Shown one piece after another: positions 1 to 8,208 of a stretch of 8,209 nt of DNA. The translations under genes were made by a program, and so were the position numbers. The notes under the pieces were generated by a model. That model saw only the letters and a program-made list of their open reading frames with translations, did no database searches and was not told the origin of the DNA. The DNA is from Cloacimonetes bacterium UBA5284 (GTDB lineage Bacteria > Cloacimonadota > Cloacimonadia > Cloacimonadales > Cloacimonadaceae): contig DHSO01000055.1 of the NCBI GenBank assembly GCA_002410505.1, positions 1-8,209 of the forward strand, in the 5' to 3' direction. Position 1 is the stretch's first letter. Every line of letters begins with the position of its first letter.

Positions 1-595
1 CCAGTAACACATGATCCACCAGGTTAAAGGGCAGCCACTTGGCTTGATTGTAAGAATAATGAGCATACTGGTAGTTAATGGGGCCAATACAGAGGATCAA
101 GCGCAGCACATCGGCATTTGTGTAGCTATCGGTATCCGGTTCACCATTCATAGCCAGGGGATGGATGATAGAGCCGATAATGGAGGGGATAGTAGCCACC
201 GGATTGATGTATAGATCTGTAAGATTGATGAGCCGATCGGAAGCAAGCTGCAGGATTAGCCCCAGGTAGTCCATGAGTTCCAGCTCCACGGTCTTTGCGG
301 AAAGTGAGAGATATTCCACCGAGAAGGATGATTCCGGCAGGACACCTGTGTAGATGAGGTTATTGGCATCGTCGTAGATGAAGGCGGAGAAGGTATGAAA
401 GCCGGCTTTGATTTCGCGCAGAGATCCCACCAGGATGGACTCAAGAGTGTCATCCATGAGGAGCTTAATTTTGGCAGAGCGGGCTTCCTGGCTCCAGTAA
501 TCGATACCTGAAAGACTGAGGGGATCGAGCTCCAGCTCCAGGAGGGAGTCGGATTGGTAGATGATGGTAGTGATGCGCTTTATTATGAGTTTCAT
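1..595 (-). CDS. Partial unknown protein, possibly virion/tail-like (C-terminus off window)
   Basis: An ATG at 595 opens a frame that stays open for 198 codons to the left edge, so the gene is 3'-truncated by the window. It starts M-K-L-I-I-K-R-I-T-T-I-I-Y and continues as alternating beta-prone and short helical stretches (for example S-F-S-V-E-Y-L-S-L near residue 90, then a Leu-rich helix D-Y-L-G-L-I-L-Q-L-A). No membrane span, signal peptide or catalytic motif is evident. The start lies two bases after the stop of the gpF-like gene and has no purine-rich Shine-Dalgarno, because the upstream bases are the CTCAACT repeat. Translation therefore probably depends on coupling to the gene before it. 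Position after a head gene suggests a structural protein, perhaps a tail or baseplate component. An immunity partner of the possible nuclease domain upstream is a weaker alternative. The function is not recognised. Confidence 0.7.
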   Translation of the reverse strand, partial: MKLIIKRITTIIYQSDSLLELELDPLSLSGIDYWSQEARSAKIKLLMDDTLESILVGSLREIKAGFHTFSAFIYDDANNLIYTGVLPESSFSVEYLSLSAKTVELELMDYLGLILQLASDRLINLTDLYINPVATIPSIIGSIIHPLAMNGEPDTDSYTNADVLRLILCIGPINYQYAHYSYNQAKWLPFNLVDHVLL

Positions 596-597
596 AA

Positions 598-1951
<1,354 letters not shown>

Positions 1952-1962
<11 letters not shown>

Positions 1963-2086
1963 TGGACTTCTCTTCTGTGCTGAACTCGTGCCCGCATTTG
2001 CGGCACTTGCGGATTCTGATGGTTTTCTCCCCGATATGGATGGTTCGGATAACTATCGTCTTGGAATTGCACAATTTACAACGCAT
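1952..2086 (-). CDS. 44-residue zinc-ribbon protein (NrdR-N-terminus/Ogr-like), possible phage regulator
   Basis: The frame from the ATG at 2086 reads M-R-C-K-L-C-N-S-K-T, then I-G-E-K-T-I-R-I-R-K-C-R-K-C-G-H-E-F-S-T-E-E, ending N-E-R-stop. Two C-x2-C knuckles (Cys3/Cys6 and Cys28/Cys31) form a four-cysteine zinc ribbon. The spacing and the R-x-R-K-C-x-x-C-G-x-x-F-x-T-x-E ending resemble the zinc ribbon at the N-terminus of NrdR and, more loosely, the P2 Ogr/Delta late activators and Mu Com. It is far shorter than NrdR and lacks the ATP cone. AAAGGA lies eight bases before the ATG, and its last 11 bases overlap the start of the head gene. That position between lysis-type and head genes would suit a late-gene regulator; this is inference. 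A TATAAT element lies just upstream. Confidence 0.75.
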
Positions 2087-2102
2087 AAGGCATATCCTTT
2101 CT

Positions 2103-2108
2103 ATTATA
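2103..2108 (-). promoter_or_regulatory. Candidate -10 box (TATAAT) upstream of zinc-ribbon and head genes
   Basis: On the minus strand an exact TATAAT lies about 16 bases before the zinc-ribbon start codon. No good TTGACA-like -35 is present at 16-18 bases. That space is filled by the hairpin at 2109-2127, which directly abuts the box. A -10 box without a -35 is typical of activator-dependent middle or late promoters in Mu-like phages, but the motif is short and AT-rich, so it may be chance. Confidence 0.3.
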
Positions 2109-2127
2109 AAGCGTCAGGATGACGCTT
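2109..2127 (+). repeat. 19-base hairpin, stem AAGCGTCA, loop GGA
   Basis: Perfect 8-bp stem with GGA loop, followed by CTAC. On the minus strand it gives the last codons V-E-A-S-S and the TGA stop of the M15 gene and abuts a TATAAT box. Confidence 0.85.
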
Positions 2128-2533
2128 CTACCTTAAAGAGGATGAGTCTATCGGAATTGCGGACATCGTAGTGCAGCCAGTTGACGTCCTTTTCCAAGCC
2201 TTTGATTTCCGGGAACTTATCAGGATTGGCAAGGATATAGGCGCGCACTTCCTGGACGGTGGCTTTGAGGAAATGGGCATCTCCCGCCATAGCGAAACGG
2301 TGGAAGCTAAAATCCCCTTTGGGGGCTTCCAGATCGATGGGAGAGCGCAGGCCACGGAAGCGGAACGGCCCGCCCATAGCCCAGTTGTTGATGATCATGG
2401 GACCAAAGAAACCGCGCAGGCGATCTGAGACAGCCAGAAAGCGGGGATCAAAGAAACGCCATGCATTTTGCCCAAAGCGTAGAAATACAGCCGGAGATAC
2501 GAGTTCCTGGATAATGAAGTATTTGCAGACCAT
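2114..2533 (-). CDS. Peptidase M15-like cell-wall hydrolase (putative endolysin)
   Basis: The 139-residue product matches small phage peptidases of the M15 type, zinc D,D- or L,D-peptidases that cut peptidoglycan cross-links. The order F-x-x-x-E-L-V-S-P (6-14), R-F-L-A-V-S-D-R-L-R (31-40), I-I-N-N-W (47-51), G-L-R-S-P (61-65), F-S-F-H-R-F-A-M-A-G-D-A (75-86) and W-L-H-Y-D-V-R-N (119-126) is that of the family. Likely zinc ligands are His78, Asp85 and His121. Glu114 is a candidate catalytic acid, though its spacing to the histidine is not certain. No signal peptide is visible, so export would need a holin. The start at 2533 is chosen over an upstream ATG at 2605 because AAGGAGTT lies five bases before it and the family homology begins here. 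The last five residues V-E-A-S-S and the TGA stop come from a hairpin repeat. Confidence 0.75.
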   Translation of the reverse strand: MVCKYFIIQELVSPAVFLRFGQNAWRFFDPRFLAVSDRLRGFFGPMIINNWAMGGPFRFRGLRSPIDLEAPKGDFSFHRFAMAGDAHFLKATVQEVRAYILANPDKFPEIKGLEKDVNWLHYDVRNSDRLILFKVEASS

Positions 2534-2537
2534 TGAT

Positions 2538-2545
2538 AACTCCTT
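2538..2545 (-). promoter_or_regulatory. Shine-Dalgarno AAGGAGTT fixing the M15 peptidase start
   Basis: AAGGAGTT on the minus strand ends four bases before the ATG at 2533. This favours that start over the longer frame opening at 2605, whose extra codons run through a hairpin repeat. Confidence 0.7.
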
Positions 2546-2569
2546 GGGGGCAAGGCCTAAGCCCCATTG

Positions 2570-2615
2570 AAGCTTCAAGATGAAGCTTCTACATTCACAC
2601 GTCAAGATGACGTGT
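2570..2615 (+). repeat. Paired 19-base hairpins with AGA loops
   Basis: Stems AAGCTTCA (2570-2588) and ACACGTCA (2597-2615), both with AGA loops and joined by ctacattc, upstream of the M15 start. Confidence 0.85.
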
Positions 2616-2631
2616 CTACTATAAGAACAAA

Positions 2632-2650
2632 GGAGGGCATGACGCCCTCC
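2632..2650 (-). terminator. Possible weak intrinsic terminator / RNA-stabilising hairpin
   Basis: A GC-rich 7-bp stem GGAGGGC/GCCCTCC with a five-base loop stands just after the stop codon at 2655, followed by TTTGTTCTT on the coding strand. The T run is short and interrupted, so efficient termination is doubtful. It also fits the 8+3+8 layout of the hairpin family with one mismatched pair. Confidence 0.35.
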
Positions 2651-2654
2651 GGCT

Positions 2655-3328
<674 letters not shown>

Positions 3329-3332
<4 letters not shown>

Positions 3333-3892
3333 TTTTCCTCCTGGTTATTCACACGGCAGGATGCCGTGTCTACATTCAAGCGGCTGGAAGCCGCTTCCAC
3401 ATTGATCTCTTCGATCTTGGGGCTGATTGTGATGTTATCCACGGTTTTGCGTTCGCAGGAGAGCTTTGCCAGGTCGATATCAGAGAGGGTTTTCAGCATA
3501 TCCTTATTGGGCTCTTCTTTTACCTTGATATAGTCCAGCATACCCATGGATTTCAGCACCTTTAGACAAATAGCTTTGCTGATTATCTTGACAGAAGTGC
3601 TCACCCGCATGCTGATGGTGCCGTGAGAGAGCTCTTTGGAGCGTTCTTTAATGAATTCGTCCTTGTGCTCCTCACAATACTGAAGGATGGAGCCTTCCAG
3701 GCTCCTGATCTCAGAAAGTAGCGGAGCTGCATCGGCGTCGAACTTAGCGGTGATCTCGCTGATCAGCTCCGTCTTTTTGTTTTCGAGGTCCCGGATTCCA
3801 ATGCTGAGTTCCCCCAGGCGTTTGAGGGTGGAATTCACGTCATCCCATCCGGTGAGCTTTTTGGGGGCTGGGTTGATTTGCTTTTTTGCCAT
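3329..3892 (-). CDS. gam: Mu Gam-like host-nuclease inhibitor / DNA-end-binding protein
   Basis: The 187-residue product has the look of Mu Gam, a Ku-like dimer that binds double-stranded DNA ends and shields phage DNA from exonucleases. It starts with a short basic stretch, then K-L-T-G-W-D-D-V-N-S-T-L-K-R-L-G-E-L (12-29) and a long charged helix (30-84) with I-R-D-L-E-N-K-K-T-E-L-I and I-R-S-L-E-G-S-I-L-Q-Y-C. A beta region G-T-I-S-M-R-V-S-T-S-V-K-I (91-103) and a short helical part with Y-I-K-V-K-E-E-P-N-K (121-130) follow. Mu Gam is about 174 residues, so the length fits. The extra C-terminal tail (about 164-182) is two translated hairpin repeats, V-E-A-A-S-S-R-L-N and V-D-T-A-S-C-R-V-N, unlikely to be part of the fold. 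AAGGAGAT precedes the ATG by seven bases, and the stop overlaps the next start as ATGA. Confidence 0.75.
3351..3396 (+). repeat. Paired 19-base hairpins with GGA loops at the Gam 3' end
   Basis: Stems ACACGGCA (3351-3369) and AAGCGGCT (3378-3396), joined by ctacattc. They are translated as the C-terminal V-E-A-A-S-S-R-L-N / V-D-T-A-S-C-R-V-N tail of the Gam-like protein. The repeat period is 27 bases, exactly nine codons. Confidence 0.85.
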
Positions 3893-3975
<83 letters not shown>

Positions 3976-4348
3976 CTATGCCAGAGCCTTGCGCACCAGC
4001 GCATAAAGCTCCAGGGTTTGTTTGTAGTTAAGCGCGCGGAGGCTATCTCCATAGCCCCAGCTTTCCATGTTTTCATGAAGCCAGTCGATATCCTTGCCTT
4101 TACGGCTTACGTGTGCCATCACGGCGCCATTGAGCTTCACCTTGCGCAGATGGCTGGCTTTGGCGGCATATGGCTTCAGGGTCGCGATTGCCTGGCGCAT
4201 CTGATGCTCATCGAGGACGTTGGCATGGGTTACGCCAAAGGTCTTGAGCAGATATGCCGCAAAGCGGCTATGCTTCTGCCCCTGGACAGCGCTATCCCAG
4301 CCCGCACGCTTGACCAGGCTCCAGAGGTATTTCTGCTGTTTATCAAAT

Positions 4349-4362
<14 letters not shown>
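3976..4362 (-). CDS. gemA: GemA/gp16-like early regulatory protein (DUF1018 type)
   Basis: The 128-residue product fits the Mu gp16/GemA family of transposable phages, small early proteins reported to affect host gene expression and DNA supercoiling; the mechanism is poorly known. Visible family features are the opening F-D-K-Q-Q-K-Y-L-W-S-L-V-K-R-A-G-W, a middle H-S-R-F-A-A-Y-L-L-K-T-F-G-V-T-H and L-D-E-H-Q-M-R-Q-A-I-A-T-L-K (about 50-64). A C-terminal I-D-W-L-H-E-N-M-E-S-W-G-Y then leads to A-L-N-Y-K-Q-T-L-E-L-Y-A-L-V-R-K-A-L. The start codon is GTG, supported by a very strong GGAGGTGA immediately upstream. The first 14 bases overlap the end of the upstream membrane-protein gene. The assignment rests on pattern and position, not a search. 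Confidence 0.65.
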
Positions 4363-4684
<322 letters not shown>

Positions 4685-4687
4685 GGG

Positions 4688-4696
4688 ATCTCCTTT
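4688..4696 (-). promoter_or_regulatory. Shine-Dalgarno AAAGGAGAT fixing the small membrane protein start
   Basis: AAAGGAGAT on the minus strand ends three bases before the ATG at 4684. It sits in the 13-base gap after the stop of the winged-helix gene and makes the longer start at 4765 unlikely. Confidence 0.7.
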
Positions 4697-4697
4697 C

Positions 4698-5246
4698 TTA
4701 GTTATGAGTGGAGAGTGGAAGCGGCATCTTGCCGCTTGACAAACGGCTGGAAGCCGTTTCCACATTAGCCTTTTCCTGGCGATAGGTAGTCAGCTCGCGC
4801 CAGCTGCCTTGACGATATAGATTTACTTTGCCGTTTCTTTGAACGATCAGGATGCCAGCTCTTACCATAGCGGATAAATACCTTTGCAACAGGGTCTTGC
4901 TGAAGGGCAGCTGCTCGCGGAGTTCCGGAAGAGAGATTCCGCAAGCCTGGAACCTGCTGGTGGGGGAATCTGTGTAACAAGCATCGAAGATCATGCGCTG
5001 TTTGGCGGTATCAAATTTCCAGTCGTGCCACACCTTACGATTATCAGGCTTGGGCGGATAGAGCAGAAAGAGCTCACCCAAGCGCAAGATAGCGCCCAGT
5101 TTTTCGGCTTTTAGCAGGCAACGGATAGCCCGATTGGGATCCATGCCGGTTACTGCGCAAAACTCATCCAAATGGAAGGTTCCGCTGCCCTTTACACGAA
5201 CAAAAGAGTTGAGAGTTGAGAGTTGAGAGTTTAGATTTGAGTTCAT
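4698..5246 (-). CDS. Putative DNA-binding protein with two winged-helix-like segments
   Basis: A 182-residue product not matched to a named family. Residues about 23-64 (F-H-L-D-E-F-C-A-V-T-G-M-D-P-N-R-A-I-R-C-L-L-K-A-E-K-L-G-A-I) look like a helix-turn-helix followed by a wing. Residues about 86-146 contain a second one: I-S-L-P-E-L-R-E-Q-L-P-F-S-K-T-L-L-Q-R-Y-L-S-A-M-V-R-A-G-I-L, then V-Q-R-N-G-K-V-N-L-Y-R. A role in early regulation or replication is plausible from position after B; this is inference. The ATG overlaps the B stop as ATGA and has AAGGTGA seven bases upstream, so the start is firm. Residues 4-14 are translated heptamer repeat directly after the start, and residues about 160-182 are translated hairpin repeat. 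Both ends of the protein are therefore repeat-derived. Confidence 0.75.
   Translation of the reverse strand: MNSNLNSQLSTLNSFVRVKGSGTFHLDEFCAVTGMDPNRAIRCLLKAEKLGAILRLGELFLLYPPKPDNRKVWHDWKFDTAKQRMIFDACYTDSPTSRFQACGISLPELREQLPFSKTLLQRYLSAMVRAGILIVQRNGKVNLYRQGSWRELTTYRQEKANVETASSRLSSGKMPLPLSTHN
4715..4763 (+). repeat. 49-bp paired-hairpin element, copy 1 (inverted relative to 6031-6079)
   Basis: Hairpins at 4719-4737 (stem AAGCGGCA, loop TCT) and 4741-4759 (stem AAACGGCT, loop GGA), bounded by GTGG and CCAC. The reverse complement of this element matches the one at 6031-6079 at 47 of 49 positions. It encodes the C-terminal tail of the winged-helix protein. Confidence 0.9.
5207..5241 (+). repeat. 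Heptamer array, three perfect and two diverged units
   Basis: Three AGTTGAG copies, then AGTTTAG and ATTTGAG. It is translated immediately after the start codon of the winged-helix protein. Confidence 0.9.
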
Positions 5247-5989
5247 TTGATCACCTTCATGTAGTCGTTTAGATTAAGGGATTTTATGCCGAGTTTAGCG
5301 GCGATTTCTTCGTAGAGGCGGATGGCTTTGATTAGCTTCCTGGCATCGCCTCCGGCCTGGCTCTTTTCGTTGCTGTAGCGCGCCAGATCTTCCGCGATCT
5401 CGATGTCCGAAAGCTCTTTGCACATCAGGCACGCGTCGCTATTGTCCAGGGCTTTGAACTCCGCAAAATAGATAAAGCGGTTGTAATAATGGCTGTTCAG
5501 CTTCGCCACCTTATCCCGCAGATCCTGCATGCCCACCAGCACCACCGCCGCCACGGTGTTATCCGCGATATCGCGCAGCATGCCAACGATCTCCTCGTGG
5601 GGGTAGTGCATGATGTTATCCACTTCATCGATCAGGAGCACAGGCAGATGCACCTTCGTGGTATAGCGGTTCAAGGTGTCCAAGACCTCACGGAAGAGCC
5701 TTGCTTTGGGTCCGGTGATGGGCGTGCTGTTCTCCGGCTCATAAAGCGCGCGGATTGCCTTGAGTAACTCCACCACAAAACTCTTTGGAGTGGACGCCTT
5801 CAGCGCACTCATATACACAGCGTTGTGCTCGATGGCATAGCGCATGCTGAATTGGGTCTTACCCAGCCCAGGGCGGCCGTAGATCATCGCCATGCCCACC
5901 TGATGCGCCACCGGGCGCGAGAGCAGGTAGCTCATGCATTCCAGGCCACGCTTTACGTTCTTTGTAGGTACCAGTAAATGACTTTTCAT
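5243..5989 (-). CDS. MuB-like AAA+ ATPase, transposition target-selection protein
   Basis: The 248-residue product is a P-loop AAA+ ATPase of the MuB/TniB/ExeA type, which binds target DNA, stimulates the transposase and imparts target immunity. Walker A is G-R-P-G-L-G-K-T (38-45), Walker B is V-L-L-I-D-E-V-D-N (117-125), a sensor-1-like stretch is A-A-V-V-L-V-G-M (147-154), and G-D-A-R-K-L-I-K-A-I (214-223) fits sensor 2. Mu B is about 312 residues with an N-terminal helix-turn-helix domain. Here the AAA+ core begins within 35 residues, so that domain is absent. The start at 5989 has GAGGTGA upstream, whereas the longer frame opening at 6103 would translate repeats and lacks a ribosome site. 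The stop overlaps the next start. Confidence 0.88.
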   Translation of the reverse strand: MKSHLLVPTKNVKRGLECMSYLLSRPVAHQVGMAMIYGRPGLGKTQFSMRYAIEHNAVYMSALKASTPKSFVVELLKAIRALYEPENSTPITGPKARLFREVLDTLNRYTTKVHLPVLLIDEVDNIMHYPHEEIVGMLRDIADNTVAAVVLVGMQDLRDKVAKLNSHYYNRFIYFAEFKALDNSDACLMCKELSDIEIAEDLARYSNEKSQAGGDARKLIKAIRLYEEIAAKLGIKSLNLNDYMKVIK

Positions 5990-5993
5990 ATGT

Positions 5994-6000
5994 TCACCTC
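5994..6000 (-). promoter_or_regulatory. Shine-Dalgarno GAGGTGA fixing the B ATPase start
   Basis: GAGGTGA on the minus strand lies four bases before the ATG at 5989, the spacing expected for ribosome binding. It excludes the upstream in-frame ATGs near 6103, which would add a repeat-encoded N-terminus. Confidence 0.75.
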
Positions 6001-6008
6001 TTATTGTA

Positions 6009-6036
6009 AGTTGAAAGTTGAGAGTTGAGAGTGGAA
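6009..6036 (+). repeat. Heptamer array, four units running into a hairpin element
   Basis: AGTTGAA, AGTTGAG, AGTTGAG and AGTGGAA. The last unit merges with the opening GTGGAA of the paired-hairpin element at 6031, so the two repeat families are fused here. Confidence 0.9.
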
Positions 6037-6079
6037 ACGGCTTCCAGCCGTTTATCAAGCGGCAGGATGCCGCTTCCAC
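6031..6079 (+). repeat. 49-bp paired-hairpin element, copy 2
   Basis: Hairpins at 6035-6053 (stem AAACGGCT, loop TCC) and 6057-6075 (stem AAGCGGCA, loop GGA). It is the near-exact inverted copy of 4715-4763 and lies between the transposase stop and the B start. Heptamer-like units flank it on both sides. Confidence 0.9.
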
Positions 6080-6108
6080 AATAACTCTTAACTCATAACT
6101 CATAACGC

Positions 6109-8094
6109 TTAACTATTTACCCCGATGGCATCGAGAAATTCACGGGGGATTACTACATCGTTATCTTCTTTTGGTTCTGGCTCTTCCCGGGGGGAGTCAC
6201 TGCCCGGGTCCGGAAGCTGAGGCAGCTCATGGCCAATGGTGGTCAGCTGGCCAGTTGCTTTCATATCCTGCACCTTCTTGATGGCGTCCTGCATAAACAT
6301 CCCGCCTTCGTGGGTAAGTTCCTGCAGCAGCTCTGCGTCGCGCTTGATCCGCTTTTCCAGGTTTGCTTTTCGCTTCATTTCGGCGGTGTATTGTAGCTTT
6401 TGATCGGCAGATCCGCGCACTGTGGCCAGGGGGTCATGCTCGATGCGCAGCATTGCCCGGCAGATCGGCTGACGAGCTTCATCATAGACAAATACATAGC
6501 GATCATCCATCTGGTCGTATCGCACATATACTTTGCGCCCCACATAGTCAAACAGAGCTTCGTCATAATACCAAAGTCCGCGCACTTTCACGCCACTGCG
6601 ATCCAGCTTCTTCACTTCCTGAGAAAGCATCAGATACCATAGTTCATCCGGGTTGCGGCGCCGGCTGGCATCGATATGTTTGATCCCCTCTTGCCATACT
6701 TCCCAGGGCTTTTTGCCTCCGATGCCGTCGTGCGGCTCCATGCCATAGACAGCGATCATCCACCATTCCAGCAGGATCTTGGCTTCGGTTACGGTAAGCG
6801 TGATCCCGGAGGTGCGCTTTTCATTTAGCGCCTGCAGATGCTTCTCGTTGCGCATCAGATGCGCGGGTTTATCCCCGATGCTCGCGCCGCGATAGCCCGG
6901 CATAAAGCGCTCAAATCCTTCGTCCATGGTGCCATAAAAGCGCTCCTGAAATGCCTTGCCCGTGGGGTTGTAAGGCAGGGAATTGAGGATTTCCAATACT
7001 CCCGTGGCATAGATGTTTCCGCTTATCTCCGCAATCTCATCCCGCTCCAATTGACGCATCTGCTCCCGCTCTTCCCGGCTCATCTTTTCACCTTGCAAGC
7101 TCCGGTAAGCCCTGCCATTGTCCCACTTGATATACAGCGGCACAAAGCCACACAAGGTGATTGCATTGCGATAGGCGCTGGCGATCACCCGGCGGTTTTC
7201 GCTAAAATCCAGGTCAAAGCCCACGATCATGCGGCTGGCGTAATCCTGAAAGGTGACCAGCGTGGGACGGCAAGGCTTGCCCGTATAGGGGTTTATCACG
7301 TCAAAATTCAGCGTGCAGCCGTCCGAATACCAGAGATCAGCAATTGATATCTGGGAATGATCCTGGAAGATATAGGGCAGGTGGTGATCCTTGAAATACT
7401 TTGCGCCCCGGCGCATATATGCCCAACGCGCCGCGTGACGCTGCGCAAAAACACTGATGGCGCGCTCCATCGTCCTATCCGAGACCGTCTGCCGCCGCCC
7501 TTCCATGCGCAGCTTCAGATGCCACCATTTCAGCGCGCTGGAGACCGATGGCTTGGCATCCGAATGCAAGATACCAATGAGCCAATTGAAGTCCTCCGTG
7601 GGCACCTGGTGGCCTATATTGCCGCTCTTCCACTGCGGAATCAGCTCCCGCCAATCCTTAGTCTTGATCCAAGTGCTGTACCACCTGCGCAAAGTGCTGG
7701 CAGAGATGTCCCCCAAGGTGGCGTGGATCACGCTCTGATGCGCTCCGGTATTATAAAGCTCCAGATAGATGCCGATGCCAGCCGCCAGGCTGAGCTTTTC
7801 TCTCGTAAGCAATCCATGCAGCTCTTCACAGACCTGAGCGCGGCGCAGGGCAATGCGCTCCTGCTTTTCGCTGAGGCGGGAACTGCCGCGCGTGATGATG
7901 GAGCCGGAAGGGAGAGAAAGGGTCTCAGTTGAGAGTTGAGAGTTGAGGGGGCTTCGCCCAGTTGAGAGTTGAGAGTTGAGGGGGCTTCGCCCAGTTGAGA
8001 GTTGAGAGTTGAGAGTTGAAAGTTGGCAGGCAGCTTCCACTTTGGGGGTTGTGTCGTTTTGGCGATTTGGCGTTTTGTCGAGCACCGGCGCCAC
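6109..8094 (-). CDS. MuA-like DDE transposase
   Basis: This is the transposase that cuts and joins phage ends. In the 661-residue reading, a helix-turn-helix region (about 75-140, with S-A-S-T-L-R-R-W) precedes the RNase H-like core. The DDE triad is Asp258 (W-Y-S-D-G), Asp325 (I-K-W-D-N-G-R-A-Y) and Glu384 (A-F-Q-E-R-F-Y-G). The 67- and 59-residue spacing is close to Mu A (67 and 56). A beta-barrel domain follows (about 500-547, V-R-G-L-W-Y-Y-D-E-A-L-F-D-Y-V-G-R-K-V), then a charged tail (555-610) like the B- and ClpX-interacting end of MuA. The GTG at 8094 has no Shine-Dalgarno, and the frame is open to the right edge, coding Thr-Asn-Ala/Gly triplets from a 9-bp repeat. The true start may therefore lie outside the window. 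Residues about 19-57 are translated repeats that conserve the frame. Confidence 0.9.
   Translation of the reverse strand: MAPVLDKTPNRQNDTTPKVEAACQLSTLNSQLSTGRSPLNSQLSTGRSPLNSQLSTETLSLPSGSIITRGSSRLSEKQERIALRRAQVCEELHGLLTREKLSLAAGIGIYLELYNTGAHQSVIHATLGDISASTLRRWYSTWIKTKDWRELIPQWKSGNIGHQVPTEDFNWLIGILHSDAKPSVSSALKWWHLKLRMEGRRQTVSDRTMERAISVFAQRHAARWAYMRRGAKYFKDHHLPYIFQDHSQISIADLWYSDGCTLNFDVINPYTGKPCRPTLVTFQDYASRMIVGFDLDFSENRRVIASAYRNAITLCGFVPLYIKWDNGRAYRSLQGEKMSREEREQMRQLERDEIAEISGNIYATGVLEILNSLPYNPTGKAFQERFYGTMDEGFERFMPGYRGASIGDKPAHLMRNEKHLQALNEKRTSGITLTVTEAKILLEWWMIAVYGMEPHDGIGGKKPWEVWQEGIKHIDASRRRNPDELWYLMLSQEVKKLDRSGVKVRGLWYYDEALFDYVGRKVYVRYDQMDDRYVFVYDEARQPICRAMLRIEHDPLATVRGSADQKLQYTAEMKRKANLEKRIKRDAELLQELTHEGGMFMQDAIKKVQDMKATGQLTTIGHELPQLPDPGSDSPREEPEPKEDNDVVIPREFLDAIGVNS
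7927..8027 (+). repeat. Compound repeat: two 33-bp units (three heptamers plus GGGC-TTC-GCCC hairpin) plus a further heptamer run
   Basis: The 33-bp unit occurs at 7927-7959 and 7960-7992, each with three AGTTGAG copies and the 12-base spacer ggggcttcgccc, which can fold as a small hairpin. A further run (7993-8027) ends in diverged units. Since 33 is a multiple of three, copy changes keep the transposase frame. It is translated as L-N-S-Q-L-S-T-G-R-S-P repeats. Confidence 0.95.
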
Positions 8095-8127
8095 CGTGGT
8101 GGAATCGAGTTCGCATGGGTTGTCAGT

Positions 8128-8208
8128 GGTTGCATCGGTTGCATTGGTTGCATTGGTTGCATTGGTTGCATTGGTTCCATTGGTTGCATTGGTTCCATTG
8201 GTTCCATT
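8128..8208 (+). repeat. 9-bp tandem repeat, GGTT(G/C)CATT x 9, cut by window edge
   Basis: Nine consecutive 9-base units, the first ending in ATC, with a G/C switch at position five. It is stop-free in all three minus-strand frames. In the transposase frame it codes Thr-Asn-Ala/Gly triplets. It may be an N-terminal coding repeat or a DNA-binding iteron cluster upstream of the transposase; the sequence cannot decide. Confidence 0.9.

Larger units (their letters stand above)
2534..2654 (-). repeat. Intergenic hairpin cluster between coiled-coil and M15 genes
   Basis: This 121-base gap holds four consecutive inverted repeats. From the left they are GGGGC/GCCCC around AAGGCCTAA (2547-2565), an 8-bp hairpin with AGA loop at 2570-2588, another at 2597-2615, and GGAGGGC/GCCCTCC at 2632-2650. 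The last one lies four bases after the stop of the membrane coiled-coil gene on the coding strand and is followed by TTTGTTCTT. It could act as a weak terminator or an RNA 3'-end stabiliser. A TATAGT hexamer at 2618-2623 (minus strand) is a weak -10 candidate. Confidence 0.65.
5990..6108 (-). repeat. A-B intergenic junction made of heptamer repeats and a paired hairpin
   Basis: The 119 bases between the transposase stop and the B start hold degenerate AGTTGAG units (6009-6036), the paired hairpin element at 6031-6079, and ATGAGTT/AAGAGTT-like units (minus strand, about 6080-6106). No separate gene or clear promoter is seen, only the B Shine-Dalgarno. Confidence 0.8.

Noticed and set aside
11..453. 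Small open frames at the left edge on both strands
   Set aside because: The partial frame from 595 to the edge on the minus strand is uninterrupted for 198 codons and follows the operon. The others are short overlapping shadows.
2534..2605. Longer M15 protein starting at 2605
   Set aside because: The extra residues run through hairpin repeat, and a strong AAGGAGTT precedes the ATG at 2533, where family homology begins.
5990..6103. Longer B protein starting at 6103
   Set aside because: The extra 38 codons are repeat-encoded, with no ribosome site before 6103, whereas 5989 has GAGGTGA at proper spacing.
6838..7932. Plus-strand open frames of 169 and 191 codons opposite the transposase
   Set aside because: The minus-strand frame carries the DDE triad and MuA-type domains. 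The opposite frames show no family features and no Shine-Dalgarno.
7927..8027. CRISPR-like array because of regular 33-bp units
   Set aside because: The units are direct tandem copies of a heptamer and a small hairpin. There are no diverse spacers, and the array is in frame inside the transposase reading frame.
7728..8207. Frame coding Met-Glu-Pro/Met-Gln-Pro repeats at the right edge
   Set aside because: It overlaps the transposase in another frame. Its ATGs come from the 9-bp repeat, and no Shine-Dalgarno is present.
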